Shown: positions 10,401 through 17,542 of the stretch, piece after piece
How positions within the stretch are numbered: the first letter of the stretch is position 1
Layout: each line of letters begins with the position of its first letter
From: PALSA-612 sp963791225
GTDB taxonomy: Bacteria > Actinomycetota > Thermoleophilia > Gaiellales > Gaiellaceae
Assembly: GCA_963791225.1 (NCBI GenBank)
Contig: CAWBRV010000008.1
Coordinates: 1,240,001 to 1,304,000, forward strand
Length of the DNA: 64,000 nt
Direction of reading: 5' to 3'
Notes under the pieces: model-generated
What the model was told of the DNA's origin: nothing
Database searches by the model: none
Seen by the model: the letters and a program-made list of their open reading frames with translations, nothing else
Position numbers and translations under genes: made by a program

Positions 10401-11361
10401 GGCGGCCGCGGTCGAGCTGTTCGGCGGTAGCGTCGGCGCCGCCGACGAGCGTGGGCTTGCGATCCTGGTCTTCGCCGGCCTCTACGCCGTCCTCGCAGCT
10501 GCCGTCTACGGCATCAACGGGCAGCGCGACTTCTCGACGCTGCTCTGGGCGTCCGCGCTCGTTCTCGGCTACGGCGCCTCCGAGCGGCTGCTGCCGGGCA
10601 CGTACCACGTGCTCGTGCTGGCGATCTCCGCGACCGGGCTGGCCTGGCTCTCCCGCCGGGCGAAGGAGCCGCGCTTCCTGGCCGCCGCCGCGGTCGCCCT
10701 GCTCGTCGGGGTCGCGACGGTGGTCTTCGGGGTGGCTCCGCCGACGCACCTGTTCGTGGCCGGTGCGCACCCGGGCAGCGGCGCGATCGGCGCGCTGTTC
10801 GTCGCAGCGGCCGCGGTCGCCGTCGGGCACCTCGCGGGCGAGAGCACCGAGCTCCGGCGCCGCTTCGGCACAGTCTGCTTCTGGACGGCCGGTGTCCTGA
10901 CCGTCTACGGCCTTTCGATCTTCATCCTCGCGTTGTTCCAAGTCGCCTTCTCGGGCAGCGTCGACACGAACTTCCACCGTGGACACACCGCGGTCAGCTC
11001 TTTCTGGGGGCTGGTCGGGCTGGCGGCGCTCTACTTCGGGCTGACCCGCGTCGGTGCCCTGCGGGTGGCCGGCTTCGCGATGTTTGCCGTCAGCCTGGCC
11101 AAGATCTTCCTCTTCGACCTGCCCTCACTGAGCTCGATCACGCGCGCCCTCTCGTTCCTGGCCGTCGGTGTCGTCCTGCTCCTCGGCGGCTTCTTCTACC
11201 AGCGGCTCTCGGCGGCGCAGCCCGTGCAGCCGAAAGGCCGTCGTGAACCGGTCGAGTCGCCGCCCGGGCTCCGGCGGCCGGAGCTCGTGGCAGGAGCGCT
11301 GGCGGCGATCGTGCTCATCGTCTGGTTCGGAAGCGGGCTCGCTCCGCTCGGTCTTTCTTGA
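7426..11361 (+). CDS. Very large DUF2339 polytopic membrane protein
   Basis: This protein has up to 1311 residues. The N-terminus is soluble: a short coiled coil (LEELERRIQTLEGELADLRAL), an acidic Pro-Glu-rich stretch around residues 60-90 and a Pro-rich linker. About 30 membrane segments follow. The C-terminal region ending near FFYQRL matches the DUF2339 family, whose function is unknown. Residues about 636-920 contain a 122-residue unit repeated with exact 366-bp spacing, an unusual expansion. The start is uncertain: ATG 7426 is taken, but GTG 7483 or GTG 7495, just behind an AAGGTGAGG site, would remove 19-23 residues. The next membrane protein overlaps its stop by 4 bases and is probably co-expressed. 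Confidence 0.85.
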   Translation: MPAGSLPDALVPVELQGEAVGVDVTSGSDVRLEELERRIQTLEGELADLRALVAPGLALEAESRFEPLPEPDPEPEPESEPEPEPRFVPEPEPKVVVDPRDLRRKLAELDRIREQALWRSDLPALREVRRLVRRLEPDFAAAGLASQTVALERAIDEAIQFLGMPPEPEAAAPGPPPTWEPAPARPRPEATPPSPPRPPAFTFPELSFSDLLGAKALAIAGGIVTLLGIVFFFILAVNRGWIGPGGRVAMGAIAAAGVYAGGLWLRRRYGETDSSLAAVAAGIAGGYAVLLAATALYDFVSDPVALVLAAGIATVGLVTALRWNSQIVAGIGLLGAMLAPLAIALQGGVSVVGTWFVALMAVATATVAVRQRWKILLVVGAAAGLVQALALVLQPEYRGQSPVEIVALAAVFAAITVGTGIALQRREATIAIRPMVTSFLFVGTSFAVLSMLRLYGSTESRGVALLAVAIALGAVAAIYFPRRACGDLSALLGALALIVGGIAFGELMNGSPLAFAWAGEAAVLAWLARQVKDIRYQLWALVYFTAALIHVLALDVPPSHLFKPLETAAGGALAVVAVGAASAAIAYFAPRRRIQLGRHGGFFGAFDPVFLTLADSQRLLRIVGYCLAAVAAVYALSLGVLAAFSSFDWGHVAMYTLWSAIGLGLYAFGLRPRRFAFRFAALAWLVLTNVAAIANGQAELISTARAAACLVAGISLLAVSLIELFVVLAPRFRSLSDDVRVVWLGSAFGTVVVAVAALSVGIVSAIPSYDWGRVAMFSMWSALGLGMALAAFRRKAGEIRAGALVGLLVTDAAAIWTGLALLGRDARATSCLIAGLALLTAALVELFLVIAPRYSKLSADARAAWLTFGWAAAVTSVAALSVGVVAAIPSYDWGRVTMFAVWSALGLGVLVAALRRRAPELVSGGAAALGITLVVSFEVGERYLQATPRGVTFVVVGATVLLAALALQLLPRRDDLSPVALGFVLASVGMGLAAAVELFGGSVGAADERGLAILVFAGLYAVLAAAVYGINGQRDFSTLLWASALVLGYGASERLLPGTYHVLVLAISATGLAWLSRRAKEPRFLAAAAVALLVGVATVVFGVAPPTHLFVAGAHPGSGAIGALFVAAAAVAVGHLAGESTELRRRFGTVCFWTAGVLTVYGLSIFILALFQVAFSGSVDTNFHRGHTAVSSFWGLVGLAALYFGLTRVGALRVAGFAMFAVSLAKIFLFDLPSLSSITRALSFLAVGVVLLLGGFFYQRLSAAQPVQPKGRREPVESPPGLRRPELVAGALAAIVLIVWFGSGLAPLGLS
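9331..10180 (+). repeat. 366-bp in-frame repeat units within the DUF2339 gene
   Basis: The motif S(F/Y)DWG(H/R)V(A/T)M followed by WSA(I/L)GLG begins at 9361, 9727 and 10093, exactly 366 bp (122 codons) apart each time. The preceding ALS(L/V)G and the connecting AA-LV-GI-LL-A-L-ELF segment also repeat. The third unit decays after about 30 residues. Each unit holds about four membrane helices, consistent with tandem duplication inside the gene. Confidence 0.8.
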
Positions 11362-12308
11362 CGGCACGGGACTCGTCCCGGAGATCGGCCCTGCCGGAGC
11401 TGCCGGTCGTCTGGGGACTGCTCGCCGTCGTCACCGTCGAGATCCTCGTCACCTACTCGCGGATCGCGCCGGTCGAGCTCTACCACGTCACGGGCAGCGG
11501 CATCGAGGGCGGTGCGAGCCGGGCGCTCCTCTTCCTCAACTTCCCCACCGCGCTTGTCGCGATCGGCGTCGTCCTCTACCTGCTCGACCGGACCAGGAGA
11601 GGCGGCGAGCGCGGTGTTGCCCTGCTCGCGCTCGTGCTCTGCGCCGCCGTCTTCTGGCCGAAGATCGTCGACCAGGGCAAGCTGGACGCACGGCCTGCGA
11701 ACGCGATCGCCGCGGTCGGGGTGGCGCTCGCGCTCGGGCTGACCGTGTGGTGCCTTCGCAGCGGCGGTACGTGGCGGATCGGCCACGTCGCGGGCGACAG
11801 GATCAGGATCGCGCTCGCCGCCGTCGCGGTCGTGCTCGGGCTGCCGTGGACGGCGGCCGACCTCGGATTCTCCCTCGCCGGCGTCCCGGTGCTCGGGTCG
11901 ATCTACCTGACCGGCGAGCTCCGGACTCAGCCGGGCGACCCGGTGCTCCATCCCGCGGTCCACCACGGTCACCACCACGGAATGGACGGCGTGCTGCTCG
12001 TGCTCGTCGCACTCGTCCTCTCTCGTCTTCTCGGCTCCATGCGCTCGCGCGTCCTGACCGGCGTGCTCGGCGCCTACCTGACGTTGCTGTTCTGCTACGG
12101 AGTCGGGAACATCGCGAACGACTTCTGGCTCGAGCAGGTGGTCAAGCGCGGCTGGACGCTCTGGGAGGTTCCGGACGTGACGACGCCGAAGGCGAGCGTG
12201 GCCTGGGCGCTGATCGTGATCGCAGCGGCGACCCTGTGGGGGCTTCTCCTGCTGCCCGGGCCCCGCGGCGGGCCTCAGGACGCGCGCTCGAGCACGGCGA
12301 CCCCGTGA
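11358..12308 (+). CDS. Hypothetical polytopic membrane protein with His-rich loop
   Basis: This is a 316-residue protein with about eight predicted membrane helices, starting at TTG 11358 inside the DUF2339 stop (TTGA overlap). I do not recognise a family. Visible features are a periplasmic-looking TYSRIAPVELYHVTGSGIEGG segment near the N-terminus, a histidine cluster (HHGHHHGMDG) before the fifth or sixth helix that could bind metal, and a late NDFWLEQVVKRGW loop. Translational overlap suggests it works with the large membrane protein upstream. Its 3' end overlaps the convergent gene at 12275 by 34 bases. Confidence 0.75.
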   Translation: MTARDSSRRSALPELPVVWGLLAVVTVEILVTYSRIAPVELYHVTGSGIEGGASRALLFLNFPTALVAIGVVLYLLDRTRRGGERGVALLALVLCAAVFWPKIVDQGKLDARPANAIAAVGVALALGLTVWCLRSGGTWRIGHVAGDRIRIALAAVAVVLGLPWTAADLGFSLAGVPVLGSIYLTGELRTQPGDPVLHPAVHHGHHHGMDGVLLVLVALVLSRLLGSMRSRVLTGVLGAYLTLLFCYGVGNIANDFWLEQVVKRGWTLWEVPDVTTPKASVAWALIVIAAATLWGLLLLPGPRGGPQDARSSTATP

Positions 12309-13759
12309 CCCGAGTAGAGCAGGCGCGTCCCCGGCTCGCGCAGGAGGCCGGCGATCGGGCGCGAGCTGACGGCGCGGTCGAGGACGAGGATGCGGAACCC
12401 CCGCGTTGCCGGCCGCCAGGAGGCGCCGAACGCATTGTTGAAGTTGAAGATCTCCGCGATCCGAAGGCGTGAGAGCACCTCGAAGCGGGCGTCGAAGGCG
12501 AGCCGGCCGTCGAGTTCGGGGTGGTCCCAGAGCAGCCAGTCGGCGTACTTGACGTCGGCGTAGACCCGCGCCCCCGGATCGCGCGCCGCCGCCTTCGCAA
12601 CGACGTCCCCGACGGCGGGCGGATAGGGCTCTGTGTACCAGGAGGCAGGCCGGGCGACCGTCGCCGCGAGCAGGGCGAGGAGCACCGCGAGCGTGACGGC
12701 TGCTGCGATCGCGTTCGCCCGCGAGCGCAGGGCATGACCCGCCGCCTGCGCGGGCGAGATCTCCTCGACCGCCGACGGGCACAGCATGATCGCCGCGAAG
12801 GCGAACCAGCCGATGTTCCGCATCGCGCTCAGCCCGGCGAGGAGCGTCACGAGGAGCGCGATCCGCTCGAAGCGGGTCAACGCGCTCCGCGAGCGTCCGC
12901 AGAGCCACGCGACGCCGATCGCGAGTGCGAAGAACGGCGCTGTCATCACGCCGAACCTCGGCGGCTGCCACTCGTTCAGCATCGAGCTGAAGGCCGGGTT
13001 GAGCAGGGTCGAGTGGTAGTAGCCTGCAAGCGAGGCGCCGTACGGGGAGACGAACAGCATTGCGGGCGCGAGCGCGGCCAGCCCGAGCCCCGAGCGCCGG
13101 CTGCCCTTCGCGGCCCGGTCCAGCCCGCGCAGCACGACGAGGGCCGCGCCGAGCGTCACCGAGCCGTGCAGGTTGCCCCAGACGGCGAGCAGCGGCAGAC
13201 ACCAGAAGACCCGCAACGACGGGCGTCTGGCATCGTCCACGAGCAGCCACAGGCAGGCGACGAAGAGCAGGTACGCGAGGCTCTGGGTCCGCACCTGCCA
13301 TGTGCTGCCGATCAGGCAGAAGAACGAGAGAGGCAGGAGCAGGAGCACACTGCGCTGCGAGGCACCGCGGCGCCGGGCGACGACGAGCGCGACCGTGATC
13401 GCCGCCAGCGTCAGCAGCGCGTGGAATGCGGCCAGGAGCCCGAAGCCACCTGCAGCATGGACGAGGTAGAGCACGGCCTGTCCGAGCCACTGCTGGTCGA
13501 CGAACGCCTTGCCGGCGCCCCAGAGCGTCCACACCTCGTGGTGCGGCAGGCCGTGGTCGAGGACCGTCCTTCCGCCCGCCAGCGCGAGCCACGCGTCCTG
13601 GTTGACCTGGCCGGAGAGGCGCAGTACGAACGCGATCGCGAAGATCGCGGTGCAGAGGACCAGTAGCGACTCGTCGGCGAGAAGCCGCCAGGCGCGCGCG
13701 ACGAGCGTCGGCGGCGCGAGCGGGCCGAGCGAGACCCGGGGAGCCGCCTCGTCGTGCAC
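12275..13759 (-). CDS. Polytopic membrane protein, GT-C glycosyltransferase-like
   Basis: This 494-residue protein has about 11 membrane helices and a soluble C-terminal domain of about 110 residues (from ASWYTEPYPP). The first loop after helix 1 carries NQDAWLALAGGRTVLDHGLP, an acidic loop with the placement seen in GT-C type lipid-linked sugar transferases, and the C-domain starts with ADVKYADWLLWDHPELDG. A polyprenyl-phosphate-sugar-dependent transferase is possible but not proven; the call rests on topology. The stop overlaps the convergent gene by 34 bases. The DUF192 gene ends 4 bases upstream of its start, so it is in an operon with that gene. Confidence 0.75.
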   Translation of the reverse strand: MHDEAAPRVSLGPLAPPTLVARAWRLLADESLLVLCTAIFAIAFVLRLSGQVNQDAWLALAGGRTVLDHGLPHHEVWTLWGAGKAFVDQQWLGQAVLYLVHAAGGFGLLAAFHALLTLAAITVALVVARRRGASQRSVLLLLPLSFFCLIGSTWQVRTQSLAYLLFVACLWLLVDDARRPSLRVFWCLPLLAVWGNLHGSVTLGAALVVLRGLDRAAKGSRRSGLGLAALAPAMLFVSPYGASLAGYYHSTLLNPAFSSMLNEWQPPRFGVMTAPFFALAIGVAWLCGRSRSALTRFERIALLVTLLAGLSAMRNIGWFAFAAIMLCPSAVEEISPAQAAGHALRSRANAIAAAVTLAVLLALLAATVARPASWYTEPYPPAVGDVVAKAAARDPGARVYADVKYADWLLWDHPELDGRLAFDARFEVLSRLRIAEIFNFNNAFGASWRPATRGFRILVLDRAVSSRPIAGLLREPGTRLLYSGHGVAVLERAS

Positions 13760-13763
13760 CGGC

Positions 13764-14117
13764 TCAGGCCTCGAGCGTCAGGCGGTCGCCCTCACGGACG
13801 CCGCGGCGCTCGCAGGTGCCGGCGGGGAGCTCGAGCACCGAGTGCGCACGGACCTTCGACGCCATCCGCCAGGGCGCGAGCCCGCGCACGACCCTGAGCA
13901 CGGTCAGGTCGCGAGCGAGGAAGACGGCGTCGATCGGGAAGCGCATGAAGGCCATGTGGATCGACGACGCGGGGCGGAGCAGGATCCCTTCTCCGTCCGG
14001 CAGCTCGCGGCGGCCTAGGAGCCCCTTCATCCGCAGCCACGGGCTCTCCGCGACGAGGCACGCATCGCAGACGACGGCGCCGCCGCTCGTCCTCACCGTC
14101 GAGAATCGCTTCGCCAT
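13764..14117 (-). CDS. DUF192 family protein
   Basis: This 117-residue DUF192 protein begins MAKRFSTVRT. It keeps the family pattern: ESPWLRMKGLLGRRELPDGEG, then the strongly conserved IHMAFMRFPIDAVFLA and a C-terminal half ending VREGDRLTLEA. Members are small beta-barrel proteins of unsettled function, often secreted; this copy lacks a signal peptide. ATG 14117 has a weak AGGTG site four bases upstream; GTG 14123 directly behind the preceding stop would add two residues. It sits between a membrane peptidase-like gene and a membrane glycosyltransferase-like gene on the same strand. Confidence 0.88.
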   Translation of the reverse strand: MAKRFSTVRTSGGAVVCDACLVAESPWLRMKGLLGRRELPDGEGILLRPASSIHMAFMRFPIDAVFLARDLTVLRVVRGLAPWRMASKVRAHSVLELPAGTCERRGVREGDRLTLEA

Positions 14118-14123
14118 GGGCAC

Positions 14124-15113
14124 CTAGTAGCCGATGTGGATGTGGTTGTAGTGGTCGGGGAGCGCGAAGGACGGCCCGCCGAGCGTCATCAGCGAGATCA
14201 CCTGCAGCGGCTCGACCGCGGCCGGTAGCGCGAGGATCTGCCTGATCGCCATCTCGGTCACGCTTCCGGGGCCTTGGTGGTCGACGATGGGGGTGCCGCC
14301 CACGGAGCTGATGTCGACCGCGCGGCCGTAGATGTGGGCCGAGACGACGCCGGGTCGCCCGTGGACGTACAGCGAGTGGCCCGTGATCAGGCACGAGACG
14401 CCGACCGAACCGTTCGCCTGCGCGAGGTACTCGATGATCGCCAGGACGCGCACGTCCATTCTCCCGGAGCTCACGTCGCCGCGACCTCCCGGGTAGATGC
14501 TCACGCGCGAGTCGTTCAGCACCTGCTGCTGGAGCTGGTCGCGCGAGGCGTCGAGGCCGGTCAGGATTGTCTGGGTGCCGAGCGCCTGCAGGTAGTTGTC
14601 GAGTGCGATGGCGCGCTCGCTCGGCTGCACCACCGGTTGCTTCGGCACGGCGGCAGGGGCAGCTGCGCGCACGTCGGTCGAGCCGGCGCGACGCGCCGTG
14701 ATGCCGGCAAGCTCGAGCCGGCGGAGCAGATGGAGCTTCGCGGCCTGCGCCTGCTTCACGGCCCGGGCGTGGTCCCGTGCAGCGACGACGGGGTCGACGA
14801 GTGGCGCGCGGGCGTCGTCCGGCCTGAGCGCGAGCCCGGCGCCGGCGAGCACGAGCGCCGCCAGGGCGCCGGCAAGTGCGAGATGGGCCGGTTTGTGAAG
14901 ACGCGTGCGGGGCGCGGGCGCGACGGCCGGCTCGGACTCGAACTCGGGAAGCTCGATCGGCGCATCGACGAACGGCTCGATCGCCGGGGGCTTCGCGGCG
15001 GCGGCGGGCTCGGGCCTGCTGCGCGCGACCGACCAGCCGACGACGAAGGCTCCGACGAGTAGGACATCTCGCGGTCGCACGAGGGGCGTCACCGGCTGTG
15101 TCGCAACTGCCAT
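14124..15113 (-). CDS. Membrane-anchored LAS/M15-type peptidase-like protein in the tad locus
   Basis: This 329-residue protein has one N-terminal hydrophobic segment (residues 17-30), a Pro-rich linker, a second membrane helix (about 77-96), a helical region and a C-terminal domain. That domain carries SAHIYGRAVDI (His260, Asp267) and ends DHYNHIHIGY (His324/His326). This is the zinc-ligand layout SxHxxGxAxD...HxH of LAS metallopeptidases (VanY, MepA, peptidase M15). A cell-wall-cutting role that opens the envelope for the pilus is plausible, but activity is inferred: the general-base residue is not clear. It lies just downstream of the three Flp pilin genes on the same strand. Confidence 0.65.
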   Translation of the reverse strand: MAVATQPVTPLVRPRDVLLVGAFVVGWSVARSRPEPAAAAKPPAIEPFVDAPIELPEFESEPAVAPAPRTRLHKPAHLALAGALAALVLAGAGLALRPDDARAPLVDPVVAARDHARAVKQAQAAKLHLLRRLELAGITARRAGSTDVRAAAPAAVPKQPVVQPSERAIALDNYLQALGTQTILTGLDASRDQLQQQVLNDSRVSIYPGGRGDVSSGRMDVRVLAIIEYLAQANGSVGVSCLITGHSLYVHGRPGVVSAHIYGRAVDISSVGGTPIVDHQGPGSVTEMAIRQILALPAAVEPLQVISLMTLGGPSFALPDHYNHIHIGY

Positions 15114-15196
15114 ACGGTTCTCATCGAACGTCCTCCCTGTCGCCCCTTCCCCCGAATGAGGGATGGGGAGGCCCCGACCGGCACCAACCGACCCGA

Positions 15197-15364
15197 CTAG
15201 AAGACGCTGACGACGCTGTTCATTGCCCCTGAGACGCCGCCGGCGAGGACGGTGAACACCGCGACGACCGCGAGGGTGATGACGCCCAGGATCACGGCGT
15301 ACTCGGCGAGGACCTGCCCCTCGCGCCTTCCCAGGAACCGGAGGTGGGACTCGATGACGTACAC
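15197..15364 (-). CDS. Flp-type pilin (divergent copy)
   Basis: This small 55-residue protein starts at GTG 15364 behind AGAAGGGA. It shows the Flp pilin layout: a charged N-terminus, then GQVLAEYAVILGVITLAVVA, whose Glu corresponds to the conserved Glu5 of the mature pilin, a single hydrophobic helix and a short tail. A prepilin peptidase would cut just before the hydrophobic stretch; no such peptidase gene is in the window. It is clearly less similar to the other two copies than they are to each other. Confidence 0.85.
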   Translation of the reverse strand: MYVIESHLRFLGRREGQVLAEYAVILGVITLAVVAVFTVLAGGVSGAMNSVVSVF

Positions 15365-15511
15365 GTCACTTCCCTTCTCGCCGCCACAATCGCTCCGCGG
15401 CGCCGGCTCCTGGTCGTCGAGGGTGCCGGTGCAAATCCCTCGAAGAAAGCTCCGTTCGGTACGGCGCTCACGCCCGGCCCGCGCTGCTCGCAGGGGCCGA
15501 GCGTCAATGCC

Positions 15512-15688
15512 TCAGATCCGGCTCGTGACGGTGCTGATGGCGCCGGAGATGCCGCCGGAGAGGGCGGTGAACACGCCGACGACGGCGAGTGTGATCACAC
15601 CCAGCACGACGGCGTACTCGGCCATCGTCTGACCCTCCTGGCGCTGGCGCGCCCACCTGATCAGGTCGAGACAGTCGGAGAACGTCAT
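15512..15688 (-). CDS. Flp-type pilin (duplicate A)
   Basis: This 58-residue Flp pilin has N-terminus MTFSDCLDLIRWARQRQEGQ followed by TMAEYAVVLGVITLAVVGVF and a 16-residue tail. A perfect GGAGGTGA ribosome site lies 8 bases upstream of the ATG. About 110 bases covering the helix are nearly identical to the next copy (15805-15981), so this is a recent duplication or gene conversion. Flp pilins polymerise into the Tad pilus that mediates surface adherence; assembly would use the TadA/TadB/TadC genes on the other strand. Confidence 0.9.
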   Translation of the reverse strand: MTFSDCLDLIRWARQRQEGQTMAEYAVVLGVITLAVVGVFTALSGGISGAISTVTSRI

Positions 15689-15774
15689 TTCCTTGTCACC
15701 TCCTCTCGGCGGTAGCTCACTACGCTTGGCTGCACGACTTACGGTGAACAAATCGTCTGAATGTCGGGCTCGCT

Positions 15775-15795
15775 GGATCCCCGAACGAGGGATCC
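15775..15795 (-). terminator. Hairpin between Flp pilin copies
   Basis: GGATCCC and GGGATCC form a perfect 7-bp stem around a 7-base loop, ten bases after the stop of the first pilin gene. There is no U-run, so it may be a partial terminator or an RNA-stabilising hairpin that raises the first pilin mRNA over the others. Confidence 0.45.
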
Positions 15796-15804
15796 GTGCA
15801 CGGG

Positions 15805-15981
15805 CTAGATGTTGGTGGTGACGTTGCTGATCGCGCCGGAGATGCCGCCGGAGAGGGCGGTGAACACGCCGACGACGGCGAGCGTGATCACACCCAGCAC
15901 GACGGCGTACTCGGCCATCGTCTGACCCTCCTGGCGCTTGCGCGCCAAGTTGACGAGGGCGATGTAGTCGGAGAGCGTCAT
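15805..15981 (-). CDS. Flp-type pilin (duplicate B, first in the run)
   Basis: This 58-residue pilin, MTLSDYIALVNLARKRQEGQ then TMAEYAVVLGVITLAVVGVF, has a tail ending SNVTTNI. It is promoter-proximal in the pilin run and has the same GAGAGGAGGTGA ribosome site as duplicate A. The two copies differ mostly in the first 15 residues (before the expected cleavage site) and the last few residues, so the mature helices are almost the same. The intergenic region to tadE (15982-16196) must hold the divergent promoters. Confidence 0.9.
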   Translation of the reverse strand: MTLSDYIALVNLARKRQEGQTMAEYAVVLGVITLAVVGVFTALSGGISGAISNVTTNI

Positions 15982-16196
15982 GGTTTTCAGTCACCTCCTC
16001 TCGGCGGTTGCGGGCCGCTGCCCGAACAGCATCGTGCTGGACGCGGCCACGCACGATCCCCCGTTCGTGGGCTGTTGAGCCGGCGCTCGGCCGGGACCGA
16101 ATCGGCGAATCCCCCCGTCGGGGGATGGGCCGATCCCCCTCCACGCGCGATCAGAACATGCAGAGGCGCGAAACGGGCGCCCCGACGATCACCCAA

Positions 16197-16598
16197 ATGA
16201 GAATGCCACGGATCAGACTCCGATCGCAGCGTGGGCAGTCGATGGCCGAGTTCGCCATCGTCGCCCCTGTCCTCCTGCTCGTCCTGATGGGGATCATGCA
16301 GCTCGGCGTCGTCTACAACAACTGGGTGACGCTGACGGACGCCGCCCGCGCCGGTGCGCGCAAGGCGGCAGTCTGCCGCTCGGGCTGCACCCCCGACGCC
16401 ACGACCGCGACGGTCAACGCCGTCAAGAACTCCGCGGCCAACCTGACCCTGGCGAGCCTGACGGTGACCGTCACCTCGACCTGGGCGCAGGGCGCCGACG
16501 CGACCGTGGCGGCGTCGTACCCGTGGTCGATCAACGTGATGGGGGTCAACGTCGCATCAGGGACGATGACCGCCTCGACCACCGAACGGGTCGAATAA
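16197..16598 (+). CDS. tadE: TadE-like pseudopilin
   Basis: This TadE-family protein (133 residues from ATG 16197) has RLRSQRGQSMAEFAIVAPVL near the start: a basic segment, Gly before the cleavage site and the conserved Glu, then one membrane helix. The pattern LGVVYNNWVTLTDAARAGARKAAV is typical of TadE proteins. TadE is processed like a prepilin and is needed for Flp pilus assembly. Two cysteines (CRSGC) follow the helix. An upstream in-frame ATG at 16158 is possible. The upstream 100 bases contain a C-run/G-run hairpin near 16106-16122. It begins the plus-strand tad operon. Confidence 0.85.
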   Translation: MRMPRIRLRSQRGQSMAEFAIVAPVLLLVLMGIMQLGVVYNNWVTLTDAARAGARKAAVCRSGCTPDATTATVNAVKNSAANLTLASLTVTVTSTWAQGADATVAASYPWSINVMGVNVASGTMTASTTERVE

Positions 16599-16714
16599 CA
16601 CGCCCGTCGGCGGCCGTTGAAGGTCCCTCTCAAGACCGTGCGCCCCTCCGCCGATACAGGCGTCGGAGGCGCCGAGCCTCTCGAGGAATCTGACGACGAA
16701 GGAAGGCTGAATCG

Positions 16715-17542
16715 ATGACCTATCGGATGCGGAACATCCTTATCGCCGTCGCCCTCGCCGGCTTCGCGGCGCTTCTCGTGACGTTCTACGTCTCCAACTA
16801 CAAGAGCAGCGTCCAGCACCAGTCGGCGACCGTGACGGTGCCGGTCGCCGCGCACGACATTCCGCTGAACACGCCGGGATCGACCGTCGTGGCGAAGGGC
16901 TGGCTGACCACGCGCCAGATTCCGCGCAGCGCTGTCGTGCCCGGCGCGATCTCGAGCCCCGACCAGATCAAGACGCTCGTCGCGACCCAGCCCACGTACG
17001 TGGGCGAGCAGATCACGGCGGAGCGCTTCGGGCCGATCGTCCAGACGGGGTATCCCGGGCTGATCACCGGTACCGAGCGCGCCGTGCAGATCGAGGGTGA
17101 CGCGAACCAGACGCTCGCCGGGACGATCCAGGCCGGCGACCACGTCGACTTCGCGGGCGTGGTCGAGGTCAACCTCGGCAACAGCACCCAGTTCCAGTTC
17201 AGCCGCATCGTCGTCCGAGATCTCAAGGTGATGGCGGTCCAGGCCGCCCCCGCGACCACGACCGGGAAGATCTCCGGGCCGAGCGGCCCCGGCTCCTCGG
17301 GCAACGGCTCGGTCATGCTGCGCATGACCGATGCGCAGTCCAACAAGGTGCTGCTCGTCTATGCCGCCGCCAAGCAGAGCGGCGCGTACTGGTCGCTCGA
17401 ACTGCGCCCGGGCCTCCGGTCGCAGGACAGCCCGAACGGCATCGAGACGCCGTTCACGATCCTGACGGACGGCATCGCACCCACGACCCTCAAGGCTGCG
17501 CTCGGCATCGCCGTGATCGCGGCCGCGGCGGGAGGCCACTGA
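16715..17542 (+). CDS. cpaB: Flp pilus assembly protein CpaB (RcpC)
   Basis: CpaB/RcpC (275 residues) has a short cytoplasmic N-terminus, one membrane helix (NILIAVALAGFAALLVTFYV), a SAF domain (VTVPVAAHDIPLNTPGS...) and an RcpC-type domain. Tad systems use it near the secretin or in pilus stabilisation; the actinobacterial versions act without an outer membrane. GAAGGAAGG precedes ATG 16715. The last residues form a second hydrophobic segment (ALGIAVIAAAAGG). It overlaps the next gene by one base (TGATG), which indicates coupled translation. Confidence 0.88.
   Translation: MTYRMRNILIAVALAGFAALLVTFYVSNYKSSVQHQSATVTVPVAAHDIPLNTPGSTVVAKGWLTTRQIPRSAVVPGAISSPDQIKTLVATQPTYVGEQITAERFGPIVQTGYPGLITGTERAVQIEGDANQTLAGTIQAGDHVDFAGVVEVNLGNSTQFQFSRIVVRDLKVMAVQAAPATTTGKISGPSGPGSSGNGSVMLRMTDAQSNKVLLVYAAAKQSGAYWSLELRPGLRSQDSPNGIETPFTILTDGIAPTTLKAALGIAVIAAAAGGH

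Noticed and set aside
7501..10986. Minus-strand open frame of over 1100 codons opposite the DUF2339 gene
   Set aside because: It is Arg/Asp/Glu/His-rich low-complexity sequence created by codon bias of the real gene; the plus-strand product has clear membrane helices and family similarity.
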